A DNA stretch of 64,000 nt. Source: Parablautia intestinalis (GTDB lineage: Bacteria; Bacillota; Clostridia; Lachnospirales; Lachnospiraceae). The translations under genes were made by a program, and so were the position numbers. Below the pieces are notes generated by a model, which worked only from the letters and a program-made list of their open reading frames with translations, searched no databases and was not told the DNA's origin. Below are positions 25,610 to 33,586 of this stretch, piece by piece. Where the stretch lies: assembly GCA_003612395.1 (NCBI GenBank), contig RAYQ01000013.1, forward strand, positions 62,001 to 126,000, read 5' to 3'. The stretch's first letter is position 1. Each line of letters starts with the position of its first letter.

Positions 25610-26683
25610 ATGGGATTGGAGTTTATCGACATATCACGGGAAGAAGAAAGGGATAGAGTCCGTGCCAATGGTACAACAGGCAGAAGGAGAAATCCGGTCA
25701 GCAAAAGACCGCAGCCGGTAAGGCGGGAAATTTCCCAGCCGATTGGATATGAGCATCAGAGGAGATTAAGACAGGAGGGACAGACCTTTTCGCCCGCTCA
25801 AACACAAAGAGCAGGACAGGCAAAGCCTGTAAGGAAAAGAGCGTATCCTGAAACAGAGATATACACACGAAAATATAACAGCCAAAATCGCAGCAGAAAT
25901 TACAATCACGGCCGAAATAGAAATATGGTAAAAAGGCCGCGGCCGGTGGACCCAAAAGTTCAGCAGGAACAAATGCGCAGGCGTAAAAAACGGAGACAGA
26001 AAGCATTGGCAGCCAGAATGACTATTACGCTGGCGATTATACTCGTAATTATTTTTGCCGGCTTTATGTTCTGTAAGCTCATTTTGGATTTTACCAGGGA
26101 GGAAGAGGCCCAAAAGACCTTTAATTCTTATACCCCTACAGTTGAAAGGAAAGAAGTAATTAAGGCCAACGAAACAGGCAAGCCCGTTATTACAGAGGAT
26201 TTTCTGACGGTTAATGAGTACTCCAGGCCGGGTGAAAAACTCGGCAAGGTCAGGAACATCTTTGTACATTATACAGCCAATCCGGGGACAAGCGCTGCCC
26301 AGAATAGAAGTTACTTTGAAAATTTAGGCATTACAGGAGAGACAAGCGCAAGCGCGCACTTTGTCATTGGATATGAAGGAGAAATTATACAGTGTATTCC
26401 CCTTGACGAGATTGCCTATGCGGTGATTCAGCGCAATTATGATTCCATTTCTATTGAGTGCTGCTATTTGGCGGAGGATGGCAGGTTTACGGATGAGACC
26501 TATCAGTCGCTGCTCAGATTATCAGCCTGGCTTTTAAAGGAGTATAAGTTAGCGCCGGATGATATGAGAAGGCATTATGATGAAGGCGGGAAAAAATGCC
26601 CGTTGTACTATGTAGAGCATGAGGAGGCCTGGGAAAAATTTCTCTCTGATCTTGAGCGGTATATCATGAATGATCAGGTATAG
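25610..26683 (+). CDS. N-acetylmuramoyl-L-alanine amidase (Amidase_2) with cytoplasmic basic N-terminus
   Basis: A 357-residue (from 25610) type II membrane protein. A very basic, Arg/Gln-rich cytoplasmic region (about residues 1-135) precedes one transmembrane helix (ITLALIILVIIFAGFMFCKLIL type), and the extracytoplasmic Amidase_2 domain follows. Zinc ligands are visible in NIFVHYTAN, RRHYDEGGKKCP and the Cys after it; the typical Glu is in SIECCYL. The enzyme cuts the MurNAc-L-Ala amide of peptidoglycan. An upstream in-frame ATG at 25550 would add 20 residues but has no ribosome binding site. Confidence 0.87.
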   Translation: MGLEFIDISREEERDRVRANGTTGRRRNPVSKRPQPVRREISQPIGYEHQRRLRQEGQTFSPAQTQRAGQAKPVRKRAYPETEIYTRKYNSQNRSRNYNHGRNRNMVKRPRPVDPKVQQEQMRRRKKRRQKALAARMTITLAIILVIIFAGFMFCKLILDFTREEEAQKTFNSYTPTVERKEVIKANETGKPVITEDFLTVNEYSRPGEKLGKVRNIFVHYTANPGTSAAQNRSYFENLGITGETSASAHFVIGYEGEIIQCIPLDEIAYAVIQRNYDSISIECCYLAEDGRFTDETYQSLLRLSAWLLKEYKLAPDDMRRHYDEGGKKCPLYYVEHEEAWEKFLSDLERYIMNDQV

Positions 26684-26719
26684 CACAATCAGTATTATAA
26701 GTGTTTACTTATTTTTACG

Positions 26720-26838
26720 GTTCTTTCTTTATTTTGGATAGTTTGTTTTTGAGGTTCGGATTTTGCCGGAAATTTATTGCCCGGCAAAGCGGAAAACGGG
26801 TCTTATATCCAAAATAAGAAAGAACTTTTTTGTATTTT
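26720..26838 (+). terminator. Large imperfect inverted repeat ending in a T tract
   Basis: The arms at 26720-26740 and 26806-26825 are complementary except for one bulged T, and enclose a smaller TTTGCCGG/CCGGCAAA hairpin. The sequence continues TTTTTTGTATTTTT. It acts at least as terminator for the amidase gene; the size and nested design also resemble a miniature repeat element. Confidence 0.6.
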
Positions 26839-26884
26839 TATTCCGGTCCGTTTATGATGCAAAAATGATGGGAGTTTGTTTTAT

Positions 26885-26939
26885 AATGGTGCTGTACACG
26901 GCCTGAGGCCGGGGCTGTTCACAGCAGCAAACACCATCA
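26885..26939 (+). repeat. Leader hairpin upstream of the LysM/LRR gene
   Basis: ATGGTGCTG at the left pairs with CAGCA and ACACCAT at the right, with an internal GGCCTGAGGCC hairpin. It lies about 30 nt upstream of the start codon; the role is unknown. Confidence 0.4.
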
Positions 26940-26968
26940 TAAATTGCGCCAAAGAAGGAAAACGGACT

Positions 26969-28663
26969 ATGGGCAGAGGATTAAAGCGGGGAGTAAAAGC
27001 AGCAATTTTCATAATAATGCTATTGGCTGTTTCAATGGACAGCCGGGCATATCTGGGTCAGGATGAGGATTATATTCTGACAGATGTAAAGCCGGAAAAC
27101 AGAGGGAGAGAGCACTACCTTGAATTCGTCAGCAAAGAGACATACACTGTAAAAACAGGGGATACTCTCTGGGATATCGCAAAGGACTATTGGGGAAATG
27201 GTATATATTACCGGAAGATACTTTCTGACAATGAGGATGTGATAAGCGCACCGGAGTATCTTATGCCGGGAACGGAGCTTAAATTGGAGAAAACCTTGTA
27301 CACGAAAGCGGGGATCGGGGACCATATTTCTACAAACCAATTTGGCTATGACCTTATTGTAAATGGAGAGGCTTTTGAGCCGGAGTCATTTGAAGACAGT
27401 ATTTTTAATCCGTCTTATTGTATTTACGCAAGCGTTCCCTACGAAAATGACTTAAAGGAAGTGGATCCTTATGTACACTGGGAGGAATTCAGGGATGAGG
27501 TGGGCAGGTGCAGCAGGGAAATCTGTGGGGACCTGGTATCGGATCTTGCTTTTGAAAGATATCAGGTAACAGGAATAGGAAATTTATGCGGCTATCATTT
27601 CACTTTTGACGCAGGGGACAAAGAATATATTATTATGGCATATTTTTGTTATAACAGTACAACCAAAAGTGAGGCCTTCGCTTTGTGTGAAAAGGAACGC
27701 TGTACACAGCAGGTACTTGAGCTGGTCAGGGGAAAGACCTTTTATGCCGCAGTGCGCTTCTTGGACCCTGGAACATATTATGTGAAGGCGCAGGATTATA
27801 TAGGTGCGGAAGAATGGGATTATCCACAGCTTCGGAATCCCTTTGAAAATGCCATGCAAAGGCTCTGGTCGGGACCGCTTGAGCAGGCGGCGGACTATCC
27901 GGATGATTACGTGATTGAATGGAAGGAAGCGGAACTTGAAAAGCTGGTGCGGGAGGAGCTGGCCGGGCTGTGGCAGCTTACGGAGGAAGAAAAGCAGGAA
28001 TTCATGGAGAGGGATATGACGACATGTGATCTTGCGGGAATTGAGGAAATGGAACTTTCTTATTACTCTGTTGATAATGGCAGCGAAGAGGAATACCTGC
28101 GCGTGCAGCTGAATAAAAGTGCGGACAAGGGCTCGGACACCACCCTGTATCAGCCGGAAAGGGCACGGCTCCTTGGCACGCTTGAGGATTTAAGGCATTT
28201 TCGCGAACTGAAAAGTCTGCATATTACGTTGCGCACCCCCTGTATCACAGATTTATCCTGTATTGAGAATCTGACTGATTTAAGGATATTAGATCTGGAT
28301 ATCCATTCTGCCGATACACGGGTTGAGAATGTGGATTTTTTGGGAAAGCTTACAAAACTTCGCACACTGCGTATGGGCGGGTGGTACTGGAAGAAGCAAT
28401 ATAACGAATATTTTGAAGGGATTACAGATTTATCCATACTTCGCAGCTGTCCTCATTTAGCCTATCTGACACTAAAGGCAGGTAATGTGGAAAATTATGA
28501 CTTTCTGGCAGATTTGCCGGAGATTTACTATCTGTATCTGTCCAGAATATGGGGAGAAAAAAATATAGTGCCGGACGAATCTCTTGTGCCCAATGCCCGT
28601 TTTATCGAAATTTATGGTGTGCAGGTGCGGTTTGAAAACGGGGAAGGGTACGGCAGGCCTTAA
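26969..28663 (+). CDS. Secreted LysM protein with C-terminal leucine-rich-repeat-like region
   Basis: The 564-residue exported protein has an N-terminal hydrophobic signal (about 10-25). A LysM domain follows (about 59-103, YTVKTGDTLWDIAKDYWGNG), which would bind peptidoglycan glycan strands, then a long region of unknown fold. The C-terminal ~170 residues have irregular LRR-like units (LKSLHITLRTPCITDLSCIENLTDLRILDLDIHS, LTKLRTLRMGG, CPHLAYLTL). The ATG at 26969 follows AAGGA at about 9 nt. The architecture resembles surface or adhesion proteins of gut Firmicutes. The function is unknown. Confidence 0.75.
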   Translation: MGRGLKRGVKAAIFIIMLLAVSMDSRAYLGQDEDYILTDVKPENRGREHYLEFVSKETYTVKTGDTLWDIAKDYWGNGIYYRKILSDNEDVISAPEYLMPGTELKLEKTLYTKAGIGDHISTNQFGYDLIVNGEAFEPESFEDSIFNPSYCIYASVPYENDLKEVDPYVHWEEFRDEVGRCSREICGDLVSDLAFERYQVTGIGNLCGYHFTFDAGDKEYIIMAYFCYNSTTKSEAFALCEKERCTQQVLELVRGKTFYAAVRFLDPGTYYVKAQDYIGAEEWDYPQLRNPFENAMQRLWSGPLEQAADYPDDYVIEWKEAELEKLVREELAGLWQLTEEEKQEFMERDMTTCDLAGIEEMELSYYSVDNGSEEEYLRVQLNKSADKGSDTTLYQPERARLLGTLEDLRHFRELKSLHITLRTPCITDLSCIENLTDLRILDLDIHSADTRVENVDFLGKLTKLRTLRMGGWYWKKQYNEYFEGITDLSILRSCPHLAYLTLKAGNVENYDFLADLPEIYYLYLSRIWGEKNIVPDESLVPNARFIEIYGVQVRFENGEGYGRP

Positions 28664-28714
28664 CAAAGGCAGGCAGAACCATTACCGAATTTTATAAAGA
28701 TATGTCGTATACTG

Positions 28715-28758
28715 TTGACATAATATAAAGTTTATTGTAGAATCATAACATATGTTAT
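28715..28758 (+). promoter_or_regulatory. Promoter and palindromic operator of tetR-2
   Basis: TTGACA (28715-28720), a 17-nt spacer and TAGAAT (28738-28743) are followed at once by the perfect palindrome ATAACATATGTTAT (28745-28758). A dimeric TetR protein bound there would block its own transcription. Confidence 0.75.
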
Positions 28759-28776
28759 ACAAAAGGGGTGATATAG

Positions 28777-29322
28777 GTGGCAAGAAAAGAAACAATCAGT
28801 AGAGAGGATATTGTACAGGCAGCGTTTGTCATATTACAGGAGGAGGGCATAGAGCAGGTTACAGCCAGAAAGCTTGCGGCGAAGGCAAACTGCTCTACCC
28901 AGCCAATCTTCCGTGTTTTTAAAAATATGGACGAGCTGACAGAGGAATTATTTGAAAAAGCATGTGATTTTTTCAGAAATTTTTATGTGGATTTTCCGAG
29001 ACAATCGGTAACGCCCTTTGTAACTTTAGGGCAGGCATACATTAAATTTGCCGGTGTACATAAAAACTTATTCGAGTTCATTTTTTTATCTCCGGAGCGC
29101 TTTGGCAGGAGTATGTATGATTTGGTTAACGGCAGGGAAGGGTTTGTAAGCAGGGAAATACAGGCGGCTAAGTCCCAGGGATGTAAAAATGCCAGTGAAA
29201 TGTTTATGAAAATGTGGATTTTTATTCATGGCGCGGCCTGCATGACACTGACAGGGGATTACGACCTGTCGGACGATGAGACCATGCAGCTGTTAAAGAC
29301 CTCGTATCAGTCATTTCGATAA
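28777..29322 (+). CDS. TetR/AcrR family regulator
   Basis: The 181-residue protein starts at GTG behind AGGGGTGAT. The TetR HTH is clear (residues 1-55; ARKLAAKANCSTQPIFRVFKNMDEL). The C-terminal ligand domain resembles the WHG-type TetR_C. It stands alone with a strong promoter and palindromic operator, so autorepression is likely. Other targets and the ligand are unknown; the next gene is separated by repeats and need not be co-regulated. Confidence 0.87.
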   Translation: MARKETISREDIVQAAFVILQEEGIEQVTARKLAAKANCSTQPIFRVFKNMDELTEELFEKACDFFRNFYVDFPRQSVTPFVTLGQAYIKFAGVHKNLFEFIFLSPERFGRSMYDLVNGREGFVSREIQAAKSQGCKNASEMFMKMWIFIHGAACMTLTGDYDLSDDETMQLLKTSYQSFR

Positions 29323-29325
29323 ATC

Positions 29326-29440
29326 TGCGGGCTGTGGAAGCATGGAGGATAGATTGAAAAATCAGCCTGGGGGCTGATTTTACCAATCACAAATTTGTGC
29401 TCACGCCCAAATTTGCGGGCTGTGGAAGCATGGAGGATAA
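29326..29440 (+). repeat. Duplicated repeat modules in front of rpiR
   Basis: A 26-bp exact direct repeat (29326-29351 and 29414-29439) includes TGTGGAAGCATGGAGGATA. Between the copies lie a 10-bp perfect hairpin (29358-29367 with 29372-29381) and the AAATTTG-N10-CAAATTT palindrome of family 2, beginning at 29391. The second copy places GGAGG just before the rpiR ATG. Confidence 0.75.
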
Positions 29441-29442
29441 GG

Positions 29443-30369
29443 ATGGAGCAGGAAGTTGATATTATCACCAGAATGAATGACAAATTCATGAAAATGAGCA
29501 AGGGACACAGAGCCATCGCCGCTTACATTTCGGATCATTATGATCAGGCAGTGTTTATGACTGCCGCTAAGCTGGGGGAAACCGTGGGGGTCAGCGAGTC
29601 AACGGTGGTGCGCTTTGCCGCAGGATTAGGTTATGCAGGTTATCCGGAGTTTCAGAACGCGCTGGAAGAATGGGTGAAAAGCAAGTTAAATTCCGTACAG
29701 AAGATCGGAGCAAAATATGGAAAGAGCACCCATTCGGAACTGCTTCATTCTGTGCTCAGCGCCGATATAGAAAAGATTCAGGATACGATAGTAAATCTGG
29801 ATGCGGTTGCTTTCGGGGCGGCAGTGGATATTATTCTGGAGGCAAGAACCGTTTATCTTGTGGGCGTCAGAAGCTGTGAGCCTCTTGCGGATTTCTTACA
29901 TTTTTATTTAAATATGATCCGTGGAAATATAGTTCTGGTTAAGACAACCAGTGTTACGGAAATATTTGAGCAGATGATACGGATAGACGGAAGGGATGCG
30001 ATTATCGGTATCAGTTTTCCGAGATATTCCATGCGTACCCTGAAAGCCATAGAATTTGCCAATGACAGAAATGCAAAAATAATAACAATAACGGATAGTA
30101 TTCATTCTCCCATGAATTTATATTCCTCCTGTAATTTATTGGCAAGGAGTGATATGGTTTCCATTGTGGATTCTCTTGTGGCTCCTTTAAGCGTAATCAA
30201 TGCGCTGGTGGTTGCACTGTGTTTAAAGCGGCCTGAGGTAGTTAAGAAAAATCTGGAAACCTTAGAAGAAGTGTGGAACAATTATCAGGTTTATTTAAAC
30301 GATGAGATAAATTTCATAGACGGGGATCCCATGCTCCATTATCCGCTGATGAAAAAAGAAGATTCCTAA
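29443..30369 (+). CDS. RpiR/MurR-type transcriptional regulator
   Basis: A 308-residue regulator with an N-terminal HTH of the RpiR family (KMSKGHRAIAAYISDHYDQAVFMTAAKLGETVGVSESTVVRFAAGLGYAGYPEFQ, about residues 12-65) and a C-terminal SIS domain (about 115-250, VYLVGVRSCEPLADFLHFYL and GISFPRYSMRT) that binds phosphosugars. The start at 29443 follows the GGAGG brought by the repeat. Family members control use of amino sugars, ribose and similar compounds. No sugar gene lies next to it, so the regulon is unknown. It may be co-transcribed with the flavoprotein gene 19 nt downstream. Confidence 0.9.
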   Translation: MEQEVDIITRMNDKFMKMSKGHRAIAAYISDHYDQAVFMTAAKLGETVGVSESTVVRFAAGLGYAGYPEFQNALEEWVKSKLNSVQKIGAKYGKSTHSELLHSVLSADIEKIQDTIVNLDAVAFGAAVDIILEARTVYLVGVRSCEPLADFLHFYLNMIRGNIVLVKTTSVTEIFEQMIRIDGRDAIIGISFPRYSMRTLKAIEFANDRNAKIITITDSIHSPMNLYSSCNLLARSDMVSIVDSLVAPLSVINALVVALCLKRPEVVKKNLETLEEVWNNYQVYLNDEINFIDGDPMLHYPLMKKEDS

Positions 30370-30388
30370 ATTATATGAGGTATGCTAT

Positions 30389-31726
30389 ATGAAACATGTT
30401 ATCGTGGTTGGCGGCGGGGCTGCGGGAATGATGGCGGCTGTGGGTGCGGCAGGCGAGGGCGCCCGGGTTACACTGCTTGAACAGAATGAAAAGACGGGGA
30501 AAAAAATTTTTATAACAGGAAAGGGCAGATGTAACCTGACCAATGCCTGTGAGAAGGACACTTTTTTTGAACATGTGGTAAGCAATGGTAAGTTTTTGTA
30601 CAGCGCTTTTTCAAAGCTGGACAATTTTTCAACAATGTCCTTTTTTGAGAAGGCGGGATGCAGACTGAAAAAAGAGCGGGGGGAAAGAATTTTTCCTTCT
30701 TCTGATCATGCCTATGATGTGACGGACGCCTTAAACAGGCGTATGGAAAAAGAAGGGGTTAGGATCTGCCTGCATACCTGTGTTGCGGAGATTTTAACCA
30801 AAACAGGCATGGCGAAAGATGATGCGGCGCCCTTTGGGGAGGAAACCGCACAGAAAACACACCAAAAAGAAAAATCAGAAGAAAAGACAGAGAATGAAAA
30901 AGAACGGATAATGGGAGTAAGGCTTACGGACGGCCGTATTCTTCGGGGGGATGCGGTAATTCTTGCAACAGGCGGAAAGTCTTATGAGTCCACCGGATCT
31001 TCCGGAGACGGATACCGTTTTGCCCGGCAAATGGGACATAGTGTTAAGGATATAAAGCCGGCTCTGGTGCCCTTTACGGTTCAGGAAAGCTGGTGCATGC
31101 AAATGCAGGGGCTTTCTCTTAAGAATGTGGCTGTTTTACTGAAAAGTGGGAAAAAAAGGATTTTTGAAGGCTTTGGAGAAATGCTTTTTACTCACTTTGG
31201 GGTAAGCGGCCCTTTGATTTTAAGCGCAAGCAGCTATTATGTAAAAAAATATTTTGGAATGCCGGTAGAACTGTGCCTTGATTTAAAACCGGCTTTGTCC
31301 AGGGAGCAGCTGGACGGGCGGCTTTTGCGGGATTTTGAAGAAAACAAAAACCGCCAGTTCAAAAATGTGCTGGAAGGACTGCTGCCCGCTAAAATGATTC
31401 CGGTGATTGTAGAACTGTCCGGGATTACACCGGAAAAGAGGGTAAACGAGATAACCAGGCAGGAGAGAAATATCCTTATAGAATGCCTTAAAAATCTTAC
31501 GATGACTGTAAACGGAACCAGAGGCTTTGAGGAGGCCATCATAACCCAGGGGGGCGTTTACGTAAAGGAAATAAATCCCTCTACCATGGAATCTAAGCTT
31601 GTAAAGGACCTTTATTTTGCAGGGGAAGTGCTTGACTTAGACGCCATGACAGGAGGTTTTAATCTGCAGATTGCATGGTCTACGGGATATCTGGCGGGAA
31701 TAAGCGCAGCCGGGAGCGGCTCATAA
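30389..31726 (+). CDS. BaiN/HI0933-like FAD-dependent oxidoreductase
   Basis: The 445-residue flavoprotein has the dinucleotide-binding motif VVGGGAAGMMAA (residues 5-16), KIFITGKGRCNLTNA, the mid-domain GGKSYESTGSSGDGY and the C-terminal FAD segment GEVLDLDAMTGGFNLQIAWSTGYLAG. All are typical of the HI0933/BaiN family. Some members reduce bile-acid intermediates, but most have no proven substrate. An unusual charged insertion rich in Lys, Glu and Thr lies at about residues 140-172. Confidence 0.9.
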   Translation: MKHVIVVGGGAAGMMAAVGAAGEGARVTLLEQNEKTGKKIFITGKGRCNLTNACEKDTFFEHVVSNGKFLYSAFSKLDNFSTMSFFEKAGCRLKKERGERIFPSSDHAYDVTDALNRRMEKEGVRICLHTCVAEILTKTGMAKDDAAPFGEETAQKTHQKEKSEEKTENEKERIMGVRLTDGRILRGDAVILATGGKSYESTGSSGDGYRFARQMGHSVKDIKPALVPFTVQESWCMQMQGLSLKNVAVLLKSGKKRIFEGFGEMLFTHFGVSGPLILSASSYYVKKYFGMPVELCLDLKPALSREQLDGRLLRDFEENKNRQFKNVLEGLLPAKMIPVIVELSGITPEKRVNEITRQERNILIECLKNLTMTVNGTRGFEEAIITQGGVYVKEINPSTMESKLVKDLYFAGEVLDLDAMTGGFNLQIAWSTGYLAGISAAGSGS

Positions 31727-31773
31727 AGGAAATGCAAATCTGCCGTTAAACTTACAAAATCGGGGTGATGGAT

Positions 31774-33417
31774 GTGAAAGGGAAATTTCGGACAGGAGTG
31801 ACAGCGGGCCTGATCTTTTTTGTCTATTTGCAGGCAGGGCTGTGTGCTTATGCAAAAGAAGCGGCTTTTGAGAAAGACGGTGATGTTTATCTGATCCAAT
31901 CTGCCGGGGATATGCACTTACTTGCGAGGCTGGTGAACACAGGAAAAGAGGTTGAGCCGGGGGTGGCCGCACACAGTGCTTCCTACCGGCTTAACTGTGA
32001 TGTGGATCTTTCTGCCTATTGTAAGGAGGAAGGCGGCTGGGAGCCTATCGGGTACAGGAATATCTATGATGAGAGTCTTGATGATATCCTTTGGGAGAAG
32101 GATGGGGAATCAGAGGATGATGGCTGGGTGACTTACAAGGAAACGGATGCGGGATATTTTAACGGAACTTTCGATGGCGACGGACACGTGATAAGGGGGC
32201 TCTATATTAACCGGCCCAATGAGCAGGCCCAGGGATTATTCGGAGCAAGGGTTGATCTGCGCGGGGAGAACCGGGACAGTATGGACTATAAGAGCAGAGA
32301 GACTACCGTAATTAAGAATCTTTATATTGAAGACTGTGATGTTACGGGCGCTTACTATACGGGCGGCGTTATGGGCGGTATGTGGAATTTTATTCAATAT
32401 GAAGGCGGGAATCTTTATATAGAAAACTGTCATGTGACAGGAAAAATTGTAGGGAACGGAACGGCAGGGGGTGTTGTGGGTAGCGCTTCTACCGTGAAAA
32501 ATTCCAGTTTCACAGGCTCGGTGGATGCCTCCGGCGCAGGGGGCATAGCGGGAGAGTCTTATTATATTTATGGGTGTACCGCACATGCTAAAGTGAATGG
32601 ATCCTGCTATGTGGGAGGTATTGGCGGAGAGGCAGTTTGCGTGCGCAACAGCTATATGACCGGAACGGTAGCAGGGTATGATCGTGTGGGAGGCATTACC
32701 GGTGCGGGGGCTTGTCTGACGGGGTGTTATACCAGGGCCGATGTGACAGGTTACAGTCGCACGGGAGGGCTGATCGGCGATATTCAGAGCATGAATGCGC
32801 CTACACCCAAAGAGGCCTCCAGCGCGGCCGCCATTAGGAACTGCCTGATGGGCGGTTATCATATGGAGAGAGCAGAGAAAAGAAATGATCTGGATGTCTA
32901 CTATCCCACGAAGGATCGCTATAACGGCTATATTTACGGTTTTCCCGGCGCCGGCCTGGAAAGAAGCGCTGTCGGTGCCTTTTATTACCGCGAAGGCCTG
33001 GAAGTGGAGGGGTTCGGTAAAGGAATGTACGAATTTTCTGCCTGGAACTGCAGACCTTATGACTGTACCCGCCTGGAGGAAACGGATTTTAAGGACCTTT
33101 TGGATAAGTCGGAAGAAAAGTGGGGAGATGTGTGGTACTGCGCTGCTGATTATGCGTGGCCGGTTCTTGCATGGGAAAAAGACAGCCGCTTTGGTTACAG
33201 AGTTACCGTCACGGTGCAGGAAGGGGACAGCCTGTGGAAGATTGCCAAAAAAGTGTATGGAAACGGAAATGGCTGGAAAGAGATTTATGAACAGAATAAA
33301 GCGATTATCGGTGAGGATGAGAAGCTGATATTTCCGGGTATGGATATAGATGTAACAGTTGGGCCATCTTCTGCAAAATATGCAAATGGCGCGGGGGAAT
33401 GGCCGGCTATCCTGTGA
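31774..33417 (+). CDS. Secreted GLUG-repeat protein with C-terminal LysM domain
   Basis: The 547-residue exported protein has a signal peptide ending near LCAYAKEA (about residue 28). GLUG-like repeats follow (about 130-330; GGVMGGMWN, GGVVGSASTVKNSSFTG, GGIGGEAVCVRNSYMTG, GGITGAGACLTGCYT). The C-terminal LysM (about 485-535; VTVQEGDSLWKIAKKVYGNGNGW) would tether it to peptidoglycan. The GTG at 31774 is chosen for the GGGGTG 6 nt upstream; an ATG at 31768 is also in frame. It shares the GLUG fold with the 1187-residue protein and the LysM type with the product of 26969. Confidence 0.8.
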   Translation: MKGKFRTGVTAGLIFFVYLQAGLCAYAKEAAFEKDGDVYLIQSAGDMHLLARLVNTGKEVEPGVAAHSASYRLNCDVDLSAYCKEEGGWEPIGYRNIYDESLDDILWEKDGESEDDGWVTYKETDAGYFNGTFDGDGHVIRGLYINRPNEQAQGLFGARVDLRGENRDSMDYKSRETTVIKNLYIEDCDVTGAYYTGGVMGGMWNFIQYEGGNLYIENCHVTGKIVGNGTAGGVVGSASTVKNSSFTGSVDASGAGGIAGESYYIYGCTAHAKVNGSCYVGGIGGEAVCVRNSYMTGTVAGYDRVGGITGAGACLTGCYTRADVTGYSRTGGLIGDIQSMNAPTPKEASSAAAIRNCLMGGYHMERAEKRNDLDVYYPTKDRYNGYIYGFPGAGLERSAVGAFYYREGLEVEGFGKGMYEFSAWNCRPYDCTRLEETDFKDLLDKSEEKWGDVWYCAADYAWPVLAWEKDSRFGYRVTVTVQEGDSLWKIAKKVYGNGNGWKEIYEQNKAIIGEDEKLIFPGMDIDVTVGPSSAKYANGAGEWPAIL

Positions 33418-33492
33418 AAAGTACCTGTGGCTGCATTTGGATATAACAAATGGGCACTTGGCATGTGAAAAGGTTCATGCTATTATAAAACT

Positions 33493-33531
33493 AACAAGCG
33501 CTGTCATGCTCTAAGAGCCGGCTTATTGTAA
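33493..33531 (-). repeat. 37-nt interspersed repeat, family 1 (reverse orientation)
   Basis: On the plus strand it reads AACAAGCGCTG at the start and GAGCCGGCTTATTGTAA at the end. It lies between the GLUG-LysM gene and ispH. Confidence 0.6.
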
Positions 33532-33586
33532 TAAAAATAAAAAATATCAAAAATTGCTAAATATAAAATAAAGGAATGGACACAAA

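Noticed and set aside
26694-26712. A fifth LacI-type operator (ATAAGTGTTTACTTAT)
   Set aside because: The arms do not match TGTAAG/CTTACA, and it lies at the 3' end of the amidase gene rather than at a promoter.
32236-32862. A 208-codon minus-strand open frame inside the GLUG-LysM gene
   Set aside because: It lies fully inside a well-supported gene, and its translation is biased and unlike any family I know.
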